A stretch of DNA of 61,510 nucleotides from Clostridiales bacterium Firm_08 (GTDB lineage: Bacteria; Bacillota; Clostridia; Oscillospirales; QAKW01): assembly GCA_001604045.1 (NCBI GenBank), contig LVAN01000004.1:1-61510 (forward strand), read 5' to 3'. Of this stretch, positions 40,476-48,678 are shown piece after piece. Within the stretch, counting starts at the first letter, position 1; every line of letters begins with the position of its first letter. Position numbers and translations under genes: made by a program. Under the pieces are notes generated by a model. The model ran no database searches and had not been told where the DNA came from. It was given only the letters and a program-made list of their open reading frames with translations.

Positions 40476-41167
40476 TTTTGGTTTCCTCCCGTTTTTTTCA
40501 TATTTTTCTCACGTTCCGCCTGCGACAAGCGTAAATACTGAAGCGTAAGTTTTTCCGCGCTGACCGGCTCCTCCGATGCCGCCGCGGCGGCAACAGACGC
40601 GCCGCGCACCAAAAGATCGTCCGGCGGGGCGGTCTCAACAAGTTCCCTGATGTCCGGCGGCAGAAGGTACGCGCCGTCTCCCAGCACAAAGACCCGCCTG
40701 CCCGCCGCGAGAAAAGCGCGGATCTCGCGGACGATCTCCTCCACCGCGACAGCGCGGTCGGAAAGGATACGGCGCACCTCACCGTTTTCACTTTCAAACG
40801 CCGCCGTGTACACCTGACGGCATCTCGCATCCATCAGCGGCACGATGACTCCGGTTCGTTCTTTCAGATTGTACGCCAGCGCTTTTAAGGTCGACACCCC
40901 GCGGCAGGGCTTGTCTCCCGCAAGACCCTTGACCAGCGCGCATCCGATCCGAAGTCCCGTAAAAGACCCCGGTCCGGTCGTGACGGCAAATCCGTCTATC
41001 TCCCCGATGCGCAGTCCCGCTTCTTTCAGCACACTGTCCACCAGCGGCAGCAGCGTTTCCGAGTGGGTAAATCCGTTATTTTCAAAACCGTCTGCGATCA
41101 GAGCGCCATCCTCCGTCACGGCGACGGCGGCGCTTTTGCCGGAAGCGTCCACACTGAGCAGTTTCAA
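40472..41167 (-). CDS. tsaB: TsaB, subunit of the t6A tRNA-modification complex
   Basis: 231 residues, typical of TsaB/YeaZ. ASKHA-fold scaffold protein needed with TsaD and TsaE for threonylcarbamoyl-adenosine at A37. Motifs: LLSVDASGKSAAVAV, and FAVTTGPGSFTGLRIGCALVKGLA, the family signature. I place the start at TTG 41167: GGAGGAG lies 5-11 nt before it and TTGA overlaps the tsaE stop. The open frame reaches 41272 but that part lies wholly within tsaE. TsaD is not in this window. Confidence 0.94.
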   Translation of the reverse strand: MKLLSVDASGKSAAVAVTEDGALIADGFENNGFTHSETLLPLVDSVLKEAGLRIGEIDGFAVTTGPGSFTGLRIGCALVKGLAGDKPCRGVSTLKALAYNLKERTGVIVPLMDARCRQVYTAAFESENGEVRRILSDRAVAVEEIVREIRAFLAAGRRVFVLGDGAYLLPPDIRELVETAPPDDLLVRGASVAAAAASEEPVSAEKLTLQYLRLSQAEREKNMKKTGGNQK

Positions 41168-41586
41168 GAGATCTCCTCCATTCTGATATGCCTTGTAAGG
41201 TCGGTTTCTCCGTAAGAGATCTCCACCCGTATATATTTTTCCGGCAAATGCTCTGTGATGTTCTCGCTCCATTCGATCAGCATCACGCAGGAACCGAGAT
41301 AATCGAAATATCCCGTCGAGTACAGATCCTCGAAGGTCTCCACCCGGTACATATCGAAATGACAGACCGGCAGTCTGCCCTTGTATTCATGCACCATCGC
41401 GAAGGTGGGGCTCGTCACGTCATCCGTCACGCCGAGCGCCTCGCAAAACGCGCGGATGAACGTCGTTTTTCCCGCGCCGAGTCCGCCGAAAAAGGCGATC
41501 GTCACAGGTTCCCGGATCCGCTCCGCAAGTTGTCCGGCAACGACTGCCGTCTCCTCCGGAGACCGTACTGTTATCTCTTTCAACAT
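41164..41586 (-). CDS. tsaE: TsaE, ATPase of the t6A tRNA-modification system
   Basis: 140 residues. P-loop GGLGAGKTTFIRAF, TSPTFAMVHEY, then FDMYRVETFEDL and LIEWSENI, all classical for TsaE/YjeE. The ATPase drives turnover of the TsaBD complex. AGAGGGA precedes the ATG. First gene of tsaE-tsaB-rpiB-mnmA, divergent from rodA. Confidence 0.97.
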   Translation of the reverse strand: MLKEITVRSPEETAVVAGQLAERIREPVTIAFFGGLGAGKTTFIRAFCEALGVTDDVTSPTFAMVHEYKGRLPVCHFDMYRVETFEDLYSTGYFDYLGSCVMLIEWSENITEHLPEKYIRVEISYGETDLTRHIRMEEIS

Positions 41587-41661
41587 ATTCCCTCTTTTTC
41601 CGGATCGTTTTGTCTTTTTTTCATTTTAGCATATCACGATAAAAAAACATAGTATTTTTTA

Positions 41662-41689
41662 TTGAAAAATTCGTTTTTTTTGATATAAT
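41662..41689 (+). promoter_or_regulatory. Sigma-A promoter of rodA
   Basis: TTGAAA (41662-41667), a 16-bp spacer, TATAAT (41684-41689), 29 bp before the ATG. Confidence 0.8.
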
Positions 41690-41717
41690 GGAAATACAAT
41701 AAACACAGGAGGCGCTT

Positions 41718-42881
41718 ATGCGGTCGTTTTCATCGCTTTTATTTCATATAAGAGACACGCTTTCCAAAAGCGACGGCATCCTGTGGGCGCTGGCCGCGCT
41801 TTGCTCGGGATACGGTCTGCTGCTCATCGCGAGCGCGACCCATTCTTTCTCCTCGCACAAAAACCTGATCATCCAGGGCGGCGCGATGATCGCCGGGATG
41901 CTCGGCATCCTGTTCCTGTTGGTGCTGGACGTCGAAAATCTTGAGCCCTTCGCGAAATATCTGTTCGTTCTCGGCATCCTGATGCTCGCCGCGACGCTGG
42001 TCTTCGGCGAGGAACGCCTCGGCAACAAGAACTGGATCATCATCGGGCCCATCAGTCTGCAGCCCTCGGAATTTGTCAAACTGATTTTCATCGTCACCTT
42101 TTCCTCACATCTGAAAAAGGTACAATCCTATATCAACTCCCCGCGCGCGTGGCTTCTTTTGCTGCTGCACGCAGGCGTTTTGATCGCGCTGGTGCTGCTG
42201 CAGGGCGATCTCGGTTCGGCGCTCGTGTATCTGTTCATTTTCGTCATTATGATGATGGCGGCGGGACTCCACTGGCTGTACTTTGTGGCAAGCGGCGTCA
42301 TCCTGTTCGCTTCAGCGCCCTTTATTTTCGAATATCTTTTGAAGGATTACCAGCGCCTGCGGATTCTGGCGGTGTACGATCCTTCTGTCGATCCGCTCGG
42401 CTACGGCTATCAGACGCTGCAAAGCAAGATCACGCTGGGCAGCGGCGGCGTTTTCGGTTCGGGGCTGTTCAAGGGCGTGCAGACGCAGTACAGCATCCTG
42501 CCTGAAAAACAGACCGATTTCATATTTTCAGTCGCGGGAGAGGAACTCGGCTTTTTCGGCGTTCTGATCATCATCCTGCTGCTTTCCGTCATGCTGATCC
42601 GCCTGATCTACATTTCCAAAAACGCGGCGGACGACTACGGTTCTTTCATCGCCGCGGGCGTTGCCGCGATGTTCTTTTTCCAGATCGCGGAAAATATCGG
42701 GATGTGCCTCGGCATCTTTCCCATCATCGGCATCACACTTCCCTTCTTTAGTTACGGCGGTTCCTCGATGCTGACGTCGATGATCGCGATCGGTCTTGTG
42801 ATGAGCGTCAACGCCAAACGAAAAACGACCCGCCTGTTCCAGTCCTCGCCCGGATACAGCAGCGGATATCTCGATATTTGA
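41718..42881 (+). CDS. rodA: RodA/FtsW/SpoVE-family (SEDS) peptidoglycan glycosyltransferase
   Basis: 387 residues with about 10 membrane helices. SEDS signatures: GNKNWIIIGPISLQPSEFVKL, LLQGDLGSALVYLFIF, and ITLPFFSYGGSSMLTSM at the C-terminus. SEDS proteins polymerise glycan strands with a class B PBP. A second SEDS gene (ftsW) is in the dcw cluster, so this one is more likely RodA for elongation; SpoVE-type is possible given the adjacent spoIVB. AGGAGG precedes the ATG. Own promoter and terminator. Confidence 0.9.
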   Translation: MRSFSSLLFHIRDTLSKSDGILWALAALCSGYGLLLIASATHSFSSHKNLIIQGGAMIAGMLGILFLLVLDVENLEPFAKYLFVLGILMLAATLVFGEERLGNKNWIIIGPISLQPSEFVKLIFIVTFSSHLKKVQSYINSPRAWLLLLLHAGVLIALVLLQGDLGSALVYLFIFVIMMMAAGLHWLYFVASGVILFASAPFIFEYLLKDYQRLRILAVYDPSVDPLGYGYQTLQSKITLGSGGVFGSGLFKGVQTQYSILPEKQTDFIFSVAGEELGFFGVLIIILLLSVMLIRLIYISKNAADDYGSFIAAGVAAMFFFQIAENIGMCLGIFPIIGITLPFFSYGGSSMLTSMIAIGLVMSVNAKRKTTRLFQSSPGYSSGYLDI

Positions 42882-42897
42882 AATTTACAAAAATTGA

Positions 42898-42927
42898 CGG
42901 CTTGCGATATCATTCGCAAGCCGTTTT
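42898..42927 (+). terminator. Terminator of rodA
   Basis: A 9-bp perfect stem CGGCTTGCG/CGCAAGCCG (42898-42906, 42915-42923) followed by TTTTGG. Confidence 0.8.
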
Positions 42928-42996
42928 GGTTTCATTTTCATCCTCTTTTTTCGAAAAGATCGGGGTACAATAATTTCGAAAGGAGGGAAAATAAAA

Positions 42997-43128
42997 ATGT
43001 CTAAAAAGCAAAGCAAAAAGCGCAATGCCGAAAACCGCAATGAGTATGAGAACAAAAACCGCGGCAATGATGCGCGAAACGAAAACGATACCGATTGCCC
43101 CACTGATAAAAGAAACGAAAATTTTTAA
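42997..43128 (+). CDS. 43-residue hydrophilic ORF, probably the N-terminus of spoIVB separated by a -1 frameshift
   Basis: Starts MSKKQSKKRNAENRNEYENK with an excellent AGGAGGG ribosome binding site and TACAAT upstream (42967-42972). Very rich in Asn, Lys, Arg and Glu; no hydrophobic segment. It ends in TAA at 43126-43128 within AAAATTTTTAAG. A -1 shift at the T5 run joins it without gap to the SpoIVB frame, which has no start codon of its own. It is either the true start of spoIVB or a separate small protein coupled to it. Confidence 0.65.
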   Translation: MSKKQSKKRNAENRNEYENKNRGNDARNENDTDCPTDKRNENF

Positions 43129-44357
43129 GACGCTGTAAGCGTTTTTATCTCCCCGCGGCGCTCATTGCCGCGGGGATCGCCGCTGCCGTCGGCATATGGC
43201 GCCTGCCGGAAAACTTTTCTGTTTACGCGGATAGCGCGCCGTATTTCGACACCGCCGTTTATACGGTAGAACCGATCGGAGGCGAAACGAGGGCTTCCGC
43301 GTCGGATTTCCGGCCGACAAAAGAGTCCGGACAGTACACCGCGCGCCTGAAACTCCTCGGATTTCTGCCCGTCAAGACTGTCACGATCGACGTGATCGAG
43401 CAACAGGAACTCTATCTGTGCGGGCAGAATTTCGGCATCAAACTTTACACGGACGGTGTGATCGTCGTCGGCACGGGCGATTTTCTCTCCGGCGGGAAAA
43501 CCGTAAATCCCGCGTCAGCCGCGGGCATACGGATCGGAGACCGTCTGACCCGTGTGGACGACGTCGCGATCGAAAGCAACGAGGCGCTCGCCGCTTACGT
43601 CGCGAGCCACGAGGGAAAACCGCTCGACTTCACGGTCATCCGCAAAAATATGAAATTTGACGCCGTTGTCACACCCGTCGTCCCGGACGGCGATCATAAA
43701 TACCGTATCGGGCTTTGGGTGCGGGACTCCACGGCGGGCATCGGCACGCTCACGTATTATAACAAGACCCTCGGTACACTGGCGGGTCTCGGTCATTCTG
43801 TCGCCGATATCGACACAGGTGAAATCATGCCCTCATCAGAAGGGACGCTTGTCAGCGTTGCCATCACCGACATCGAAAAAGGGGAAAACGGAAGGGCGGG
43901 AGAGTTGTGCGGTTCCTTTACCGACAAAACGTACGGCTCTATCATCGCCAACACCGAAACCGGCGTTTTTGCCAGGGCGACGGATACGCTCTTTGAAAAA
44001 GGAAAAAAGGTAAAGATCTCGCTTAAAAGCGAGATCACGGAGGGAAAAGCAACGCTTTTATCCTCCGTGGACGGCGGAGAGCCGGTCGAATATGACGTAG
44101 AAATTGAAAAGGTCAACAACAATTTAAGGGAAAATAAAAATATGGTGATCAGGATCACCGATGAGAGACTGCTCGCGAAAACAGGCGGGATCGTTCAGGG
44201 GATGAGCGGTTCACCGATATTGCAGGACGGAAAACTCATCGGGGCGCTGACCCATGTGTTCGTAAAGGATCCAACAAAAGGATACGCCGTTTTTATCGAG
44301 AAAATGCTGATCGAGGAAAACGGACTGACCGCCGTACGCCAACAGACAAAAAAATAG
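43110..44357 (+). CDS. spoIVB: SpoIVB-family S55 peptidase; frame lacks a start codon
   Basis: The frame is open from 43110. It encodes a basic stretch, a membrane helix (FYLPAALIAAGIAAAVGIW), the BofA-sensitive N-terminal part, a PDZ domain (AGIRIGDRLTRVDDVAIESNE) and the S55 serine protease domain with GLGHSVADIDTG (His) and IVQGMSGSPILQDG (Ser). In Bacillus SpoIVB signals across the forespore membranes to activate pro-sigma-K processing. The first canonical start in frame is GTG at 43392, which would delete the membrane helix, so the protein probably begins at 42997 via a frame change. Joined length about 453 residues, near the family norm. Confidence 0.85.
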   Translation, partial: KKRKFLRRCKRFYLPAALIAAGIAAAVGIWRLPENFSVYADSAPYFDTAVYTVEPIGGETRASASDFRPTKESGQYTARLKLLGFLPVKTVTIDVIEQQELYLCGQNFGIKLYTDGVIVVGTGDFLSGGKTVNPASAAGIRIGDRLTRVDDVAIESNEALAAYVASHEGKPLDFTVIRKNMKFDAVVTPVVPDGDHKYRIGLWVRDSTAGIGTLTYYNKTLGTLAGLGHSVADIDTGEIMPSSEGTLVSVAITDIEKGENGRAGELCGSFTDKTYGSIIANTETGVFARATDTLFEKGKKVKISLKSEITEGKATLLSSVDGGEPVEYDVEIEKVNNNLRENKNMVIRITDERLLAKTGGIVQGMSGSPILQDGKLIGALTHVFVKDPTKGYAVFIEKMLIEENGLTAVRQQTKK

Positions 44358-44360
44358 CAA

Positions 44361-44388
44361 AACGCCCGAGATCCTCGGGCGTTTTGTT
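44361..44388. terminator. Bidirectional terminator between spoIVB and the HD-domain gene
   Basis: A 10-bp perfect stem AACGCCCGAG/CTCGGGCGTT (44361-44370, 44374-44383) with T-runs on both sides, between convergent genes. Confidence 0.88.
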
Positions 44389-44389
44389 A

Positions 44390-44974
44390 TTATTTCGTTT
44401 CCTCCATAAAGCAGCTTGCCTCCATATCCGCGACGCTGAGCGCGAACGCCAGCGGATACAGTTCAAAGGCGCGGCTGACGTTGCGGGGATCATCCGTCGT
44501 GCTGAACCCCATATGATAGCGGATGGCAAACGCCTCCTCCCGGCTGAGTTTCATAAAGCCGCCGGCGATATAGACGCTTTTTTCGCCGTGTCCGTAAGGC
44601 AGGTGGTCGTCAAATTCATAATAGGGCGCTTTGACCCACTGTCCCTGCTCGTTTTTGACGTTGCGGAAGGACACTTTATAACAGTTGACCTTGCAGAGAT
44701 CGTGCAGCAGCGCGACCAGCGCGATCGTCTCGTCGGAATATTCGGTTTTGATCAGATCGTGCGTATAGGGACGTTCAAGATACGCTTTGAGATTGCGGTA
44801 TACATTGATACTGTGCTCGCACAGACCGCCCTCGTAATTGCCGTGAAAGCGGGTGGACGCGGGCGCGGTGAAAAAGTCAGAGGAGGGTCCCGTCAAATAC
44901 GCGAGGAGTTCCTGTGAGCCTTCCCTTTTGATATTGTCCCGATAGATCTTGCAAAATTCTTCTTTCTTACTCAT
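44390..44974 (-). CDS. HD-domain phosphohydrolase
   Basis: 194 residues. Metal-site residues: GLCEHSINVYRNL (first His), LLHDLCKVNCYK (HD pair), and a later H plus D in LSVADMEAS. Such proteins hydrolyse nucleotides or other phosphates; the substrate is unknown. The start overlaps the MGMT gene end by 8 nt, so it is translationally coupled. Last gene of the ATPase-MGMT-HD cluster. Confidence 0.87.
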   Translation of the reverse strand: MSKKEEFCKIYRDNIKREGSQELLAYLTGPSSDFFTAPASTRFHGNYEGGLCEHSINVYRNLKAYLERPYTHDLIKTEYSDETIALVALLHDLCKVNCYKVSFRNVKNEQGQWVKAPYYEFDDHLPYGHGEKSVYIAGGFMKLSREEAFAIRYHMGFSTTDDPRNVSRAFELYPLAFALSVADMEASCFMEETK

Positions 44975-45290
44975 CTGACGGATCCTTCCATAAATATTTT
45001 TTCAGATCGACGCGGATGCCGTTTACTTCCACGCCCTCCGCGATCAAACGCCTTTTCTGCTCCGCGGTACCGCCGAACACATACATCGGCGCCAGCCGCC
45101 CCTGTCCGCTCACGACCCGATGACAGGGCGTGCGCACGCCGTCCGTATTCTCATGCAGCGCGTTGCCGACGGCGCGCGCCGCACCGGGATGCCCGATACG
45201 TTCCGCGATACCGCCGTATGTTTCAACCTTGCCGCAGGGGATCCGGCGGACCATGGCGAACACCTTTTCCTTAAAGTTTGTCCTCGACAT
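44967..45290 (-). CDS. MGMT-family methylated-DNA--protein cysteine methyltransferase-like protein
   Basis: 107 residues, only the C-terminal DNA-binding/active-site domain of Ogt/Ada (alkyltransferase-like size). Active-site motif is TPCHRVV, so the acceptor cysteine is retained, unlike ATL proteins that carry Trp there. VRRIPCGKVETYGGIAERIG is the helix-turn-helix. It may repair O6-alkylguanine or flag it for excision repair. It overlaps the upstream P-type ATPase by 20 nt and the HD gene by 8 nt. Confidence 0.9.
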   Translation of the reverse strand: MSRTNFKEKVFAMVRRIPCGKVETYGGIAERIGHPGAARAVGNALHENTDGVRTPCHRVVSGQGRLAPMYVFGGTAEQKRRLIAEGVEVNGIRVDLKKYLWKDPSDE

Positions 45291-47175
45291 AAAGACACCT
45301 TCCCGCGCTGATGATCGCGAACATATTGAAAACGGCGTCCGCCAGCACGACGATCCAAAGCCTTGCCAGCCCGACGAGTAGCGCGATCAAAAACAAAAAT
45401 TTGAGCGCGAAACATATGAGAGTAACGGTTCTGATGATGCGGTGTATTTTAAACGACTGCGCGATGGCGGAAAACACGCCGAGCGGGCTGTCCGACAACA
45501 AAACGACGTCGGCGCTGTCGACGGCGGCGTCGGTCGCCAGCGTGCCGGTGGCGAAAGAAATATCCGCCGCGCGCAGGCAGGCCTCATCCGCTTTGCCGTC
45601 CCCGACGAACGCGACCTTTCCGCCCGTGCGGTTGCGCTTTACGATCGCGCGCACCTTTTCCGCCTTTTCCTCCGGCGTCACGTCCGACACCGTGCGGTGG
45701 ATGCCGAGCAGCGCCGCCGTGTTCTCGGCGTTGACTCTGCGATCGCCTGTCACGAGATCCACAAACTGCACGCCGATCCCGAACAAACCGTCAAGCGCGG
45801 TAAAGGACGCGTTTTTGACCGGATCATTCAGCACGATACAGCCGAGATATTCCTCATTCACACCCACAAAGCACACCACGCCCTGTCCGTGATAAGGCAG
45901 TACCTCGATGCCGGCGCGGCGCATCAGTTTGTCGTTGCCGACATAGACTTTTTTCTCTCCGAACGCGACGCAGACGCCCTCCCCTCCGATCTCCAGCTCA
46001 TGGTCGGGAACAGGCAGGTCTTTTTTATCATACGCGGCGCAGATCGCCCTGGCGATCCTGTGCTCGCTGATCTGTTCCGCCGCCGCGGCATAGTACAGGA
46101 TCCGGTCAGAGGAGACGTTATTATGCGGGACGATCTCCTGCAAACGGTATTCTCTCTCCGTCAAAACGCCGGATCTGTTGAAAATAATACCTTTGATCTT
46201 TCTGAGCTGCATCATCCGCGCGCCGCCGGCGACGAGAACGCCTTTGCCGGCAAGCCCCGCGACGCCGGAGGCGTAGCAGAGCGGCAGAAACTCTAGCACG
46301 TTGTTGATATCGAAAACAAAAAACAGGATCAGCGCGATATAGGCGCTGTCCGCCGCCGTGCGTTCCGTCAAAATCGCCAGCAGTATCGCGGCAATCAGCG
46401 CGCCGGCGAGAGTCAGCACGGTATACAGCGTCTTGCGCTTTTCGAGAAACATTTCGATCGACGTTTTGCGCGCGGCGGACTGTCTGACGAGCGCGAGCAC
46501 TCTGTCCACCGTGGAATTTTCCAACGTCGCCGTCGCCCTCATTTGCAGTTTTCCGCCGACGTTGACGGCGCCGTTCGGCAGGAATTCTCCCTGCCGCACT
46601 TTGCGGGTCTCATCCGCGCCCATCAGATCCGACGGATCGATCCGGGCGCTCCCGCTGAGCAGGATCCCGTCCACCGGGATCTTTTCATTGGTCCGTACTG
46701 TCAGCGTATCGCCGGGAGAAACGTGTTCGGCGTCGATCTCCCGCTCGCCCTCCGGCGCGACGAGACGCGCCCCGCGCGGTCGGTTATCGGTCAGCGCCCG
46801 GATATTTTTCCACACCTGTTTCTGACGGCTTTCCCGCAGCATACTGCCGACGGCATACAGGATAAGCGCCATCGTGCCCTCCGCGCGGAAACCGAACAGA
46901 AAAGCGATGATGCCCGTCACGCTCATAAATGTCGGTCCGTTCAGAAAACGCCCTGTCGTGATCTCGCCCGCCGCGTGCAGTACAGGATACCAGGCGGCAA
47001 GCAGCAGCGAAAGGATCGCGAGGAACACGCCTTTCTTTCCGAAATAAAAGATCAGCAAAAGCAGGGCGGAAAGCGCGAGACTTACGATCCTGGCCGTCAT
47101 CCATATTTTATTGTCCGGGACCTCCGACATTTTGCGGTAGGCCTTCTCGCTTTGACGCGGTGAAAATCCTGTCAT
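45271..47175 (-). CDS. Degenerate HAD-type P-type ATPase (probable pseudo-ATPase)
   Basis: A 634-residue intact frame with the P1B-like fold: about six membrane helices, actuator domain (VSPGDTLTVRTNEKIPVDG), and P- and N-domains. Every key motif is altered. The DKTGT phosphorylation motif reads NRSGV (Asn333 replaces the catalytic Asp); TGES reads GADET (186-190); the transmembrane CPC is absent (VLEFLPLC); SEHP reads SEHR; GDGxND reads GDGKAD. TGD (476-478) is kept. It cannot form the aspartyl phosphate by the normal mechanism. It may be a scaffold or sensor, or a decaying pump. It leads the MGMT and HD genes. GGAGA precedes the ATG. Confidence 0.88.
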   Translation of the reverse strand: MTGFSPRQSEKAYRKMSEVPDNKIWMTARIVSLALSALLLLIFYFGKKGVFLAILSLLLAAWYPVLHAAGEITTGRFLNGPTFMSVTGIIAFLFGFRAEGTMALILYAVGSMLRESRQKQVWKNIRALTDNRPRGARLVAPEGEREIDAEHVSPGDTLTVRTNEKIPVDGILLSGSARIDPSDLMGADETRKVRQGEFLPNGAVNVGGKLQMRATATLENSTVDRVLALVRQSAARKTSIEMFLEKRKTLYTVLTLAGALIAAILLAILTERTAADSAYIALILFFVFDINNVLEFLPLCYASGVAGLAGKGVLVAGGARMMQLRKIKGIIFNRSGVLTEREYRLQEIVPHNNVSSDRILYYAAAAEQISEHRIARAICAAYDKKDLPVPDHELEIGGEGVCVAFGEKKVYVGNDKLMRRAGIEVLPYHGQGVVCFVGVNEEYLGCIVLNDPVKNASFTALDGLFGIGVQFVDLVTGDRRVNAENTAALLGIHRTVSDVTPEEKAEKVRAIVKRNRTGGKVAFVGDGKADEACLRAADISFATGTLATDAAVDSADVVLLSDSPLGVFSAIAQSFKIHRIIRTVTLICFALKFLFLIALLVGLARLWIVVLADAVFNMFAIISAGRCLYVEDKL

Positions 47176-47193
47176 CCTTTTTTCTCCGATAGT

Positions 47194-47229
47194 AAAAATC
47201 CTTGCAAACGCCCGCTTGCAAGGATTTTT
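47194..47229. terminator. Strong bidirectional hairpin between ftsZ and the P-type ATPase gene
   Basis: A 14-bp perfect inverted repeat AAAAATCCTTGCAA/TTGCAAGGATTTTT with an 8-nt loop. It lies 18 nt before the ATPase start, so it may terminate ftsZ transcripts and limit readthrough. Confidence 0.85.
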
Positions 47230-47247
47230 GAATTTTAATGATCCTTG

Positions 47248-47279
47248 GCTGATCCGCGATTAGGACAAAACGCCTGATA
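47248..47279 (+). repeat. Dispersed intergenic repeat, partial copy (variant B, opposite orientation)
   Basis: GCTGATCCGCGATTAGGAC then AAAACGCCTGATA on the plus strand. It matches the minus-strand element at 14343-14312. With 47301-47367 it forms imperfect terminal inverted repeats about 120 bp apart. Confidence 0.6.
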
Positions 47280-47300
47280 CAGGTAAAAATCAGCGGTTCT

Positions 47301-47367
47301 CAAGGCTTTGCGGTAAAGTATGGCGGAAATATCACCTTTCAAAACCGCTTTGTTATCGTGGGTCAGC
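47301..47367 (-). repeat. Dispersed intergenic repeat, copy 3
   Basis: Plus-strand blocks CAAGGCTTTGCGG, AAAG, TGGCGGAAATATCACC and TTTCAAAACCGCTTTG, then GTGGGTCAGC. It begins 3 nt after the ftsZ stop codon on the minus strand. Confidence 0.8.
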
Positions 47368-47369
47368 TC

Positions 47370-48557
47370 TTATTTTTTCTTAAAGAAATCAAACACGTCG
47401 TCCAGACCGAAATCATCGTCCTTATCCTCTGCCGCTTTATCCTCTGTGACAGGCGTTTCTTCCTGCTCAGCGGGCGCGGCGGGGGCCGCCGTCACAGGGG
47501 CAAAAAGATCGGCGGGCTCCACCGGAGAGGGAGCGAACAGATCGACAGGCTCCGCCGGCGTCTCGATGACAGGAGTCTCGATCTTCGGCGCGACGACCTT
47601 GTTCGGCTTAAAACCGGTGGCGATGACGGTGACGATCATCTCGTCCTCCAGATCGTTGTTGAGCGCGACGCCCCAGATGATGTTCGCGTTGGGATCGGCG
47701 GCCTCGATGACCTTGTTGGAGGCGGCGTCCACCTCGTCAAGTCCGATATCGGGCGAGGCAGTGATGTTGATGATAACGCCGGTCGCGCCGTCGATGCTGG
47801 TCTCCAGCAGCGGGCTGGAGATCGCGGAGGCGGCGGCGATGGTCGCCTTGTCTTTTCCACTCGCTCTGCCGACGCCCATATGCGCGTTGCCCGCGCCTTT
47901 CATGATCTTGCTGACGTCCGCGAAGTCAAGGTTGATGAGCGCGGAGGTGAGGATCAGGTCGGAAATGCTCTGCACGCCCTGGCGCAGGACTTCGTCCGCG
48001 ATCTGGAAGGCGTTGAGCAGGGTGATTTTTTCGGTGGATACCTCTTTGAGTTTTTCATTGGGGATGACGATGAGAGAGTCCACTTTCTCACGCAGTTTGG
48101 CGATACCCGCTTCCGCGTTTTTCATTTTGAATTTTCCTTCAAAAAGGAAAGGTTTGGTAACGATCGCGACGGTCAGGATCCCCATATTTTTCGCGATCTC
48201 CGCGACGATGGGAGCGGATCCTGTACCGGTGCCGCCGCCCATACCGGCGGTGATAAAGACCATATCGGTCCCCTGCAGCAGTTGTTCGAACTCCTCTTTG
48301 CATTCCACGGCGGATTTCTCACCCACCTGCGGATCGCTGCCGGCGCCGAGTCCCTTTGTAAGTTTGGCGCCCATTTGGATCTTATGCTCCGCACGGGAAC
48401 TGTTGATGACCTGAAGGTCGGTATTCGCCGCTACGAACTCAACACCCTGAACACCCGAATTGATCATACGATTGACGGCGTTGCATCCGCCGCCGCCGCA
48501 TCCGATCACCTTGATATTGACAACACCCTCGGCGTTTTCAGCAAGTTCAAATCCCAT
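47370..48557 (-). CDS. ftsZ: Cell division protein FtsZ
   Basis: 395 residues. Tubulin-like GTPase forming the division ring. GTP-binding motifs: GCGGGGCNAVNRMI, GMGGGTGTGSAPIVAEIAK; T7 loop ALINLDFADV. A Pro/Glu-rich linker follows, and the C-terminal peptide DDFGLDDVFDFFKKK would bind membrane tethers. The cluster has no ftsA, so another anchor such as SepF is expected. Own sigma-A promoter upstream, so expression can be uncoupled from the rest of dcw. Confidence 0.98.
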   Translation of the reverse strand: MGFELAENAEGVVNIKVIGCGGGGCNAVNRMINSGVQGVEFVAANTDLQVINSSRAEHKIQMGAKLTKGLGAGSDPQVGEKSAVECKEEFEQLLQGTDMVFITAGMGGGTGTGSAPIVAEIAKNMGILTVAIVTKPFLFEGKFKMKNAEAGIAKLREKVDSLIVIPNEKLKEVSTEKITLLNAFQIADEVLRQGVQSISDLILTSALINLDFADVSKIMKGAGNAHMGVGRASGKDKATIAAASAISSPLLETSIDGATGVIINITASPDIGLDEVDAASNKVIEAADPNANIIWGVALNNDLEDEMIVTVIATGFKPNKVVAPKIETPVIETPAEPVDLFAPSPVEPADLFAPVTAAPAAPAEQEETPVTEDKAAEDKDDDFGLDDVFDFFKKK

Positions 48558-48618
48558 TCTTTTAATCCTCCCGATTTATTTTTTTGAAACGTTTGTGCAA
48601 AAATCCATATATATAATT

Positions 48619-48647
48619 ATTGTACATTCTTGTTGATGATTTTTCAA
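48619..48647 (-). promoter_or_regulatory. Sigma-A promoter of ftsZ
   Basis: TTGAAA (48647-48642), 17 bp, TACAAT (48624-48619) on the minus strand, in the 121-bp gap between ftsQ and ftsZ. Confidence 0.85.
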
Positions 48648-48678
48648 GTGTTTTTTTCAAATTATCGAAAAAACACGC

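Noticed and set aside
41168-41272. Extended tsaB N-terminus
   Set aside because: Wholly inside tsaE; the TTG with GGAGGAG and the TTGA overlap fits better.
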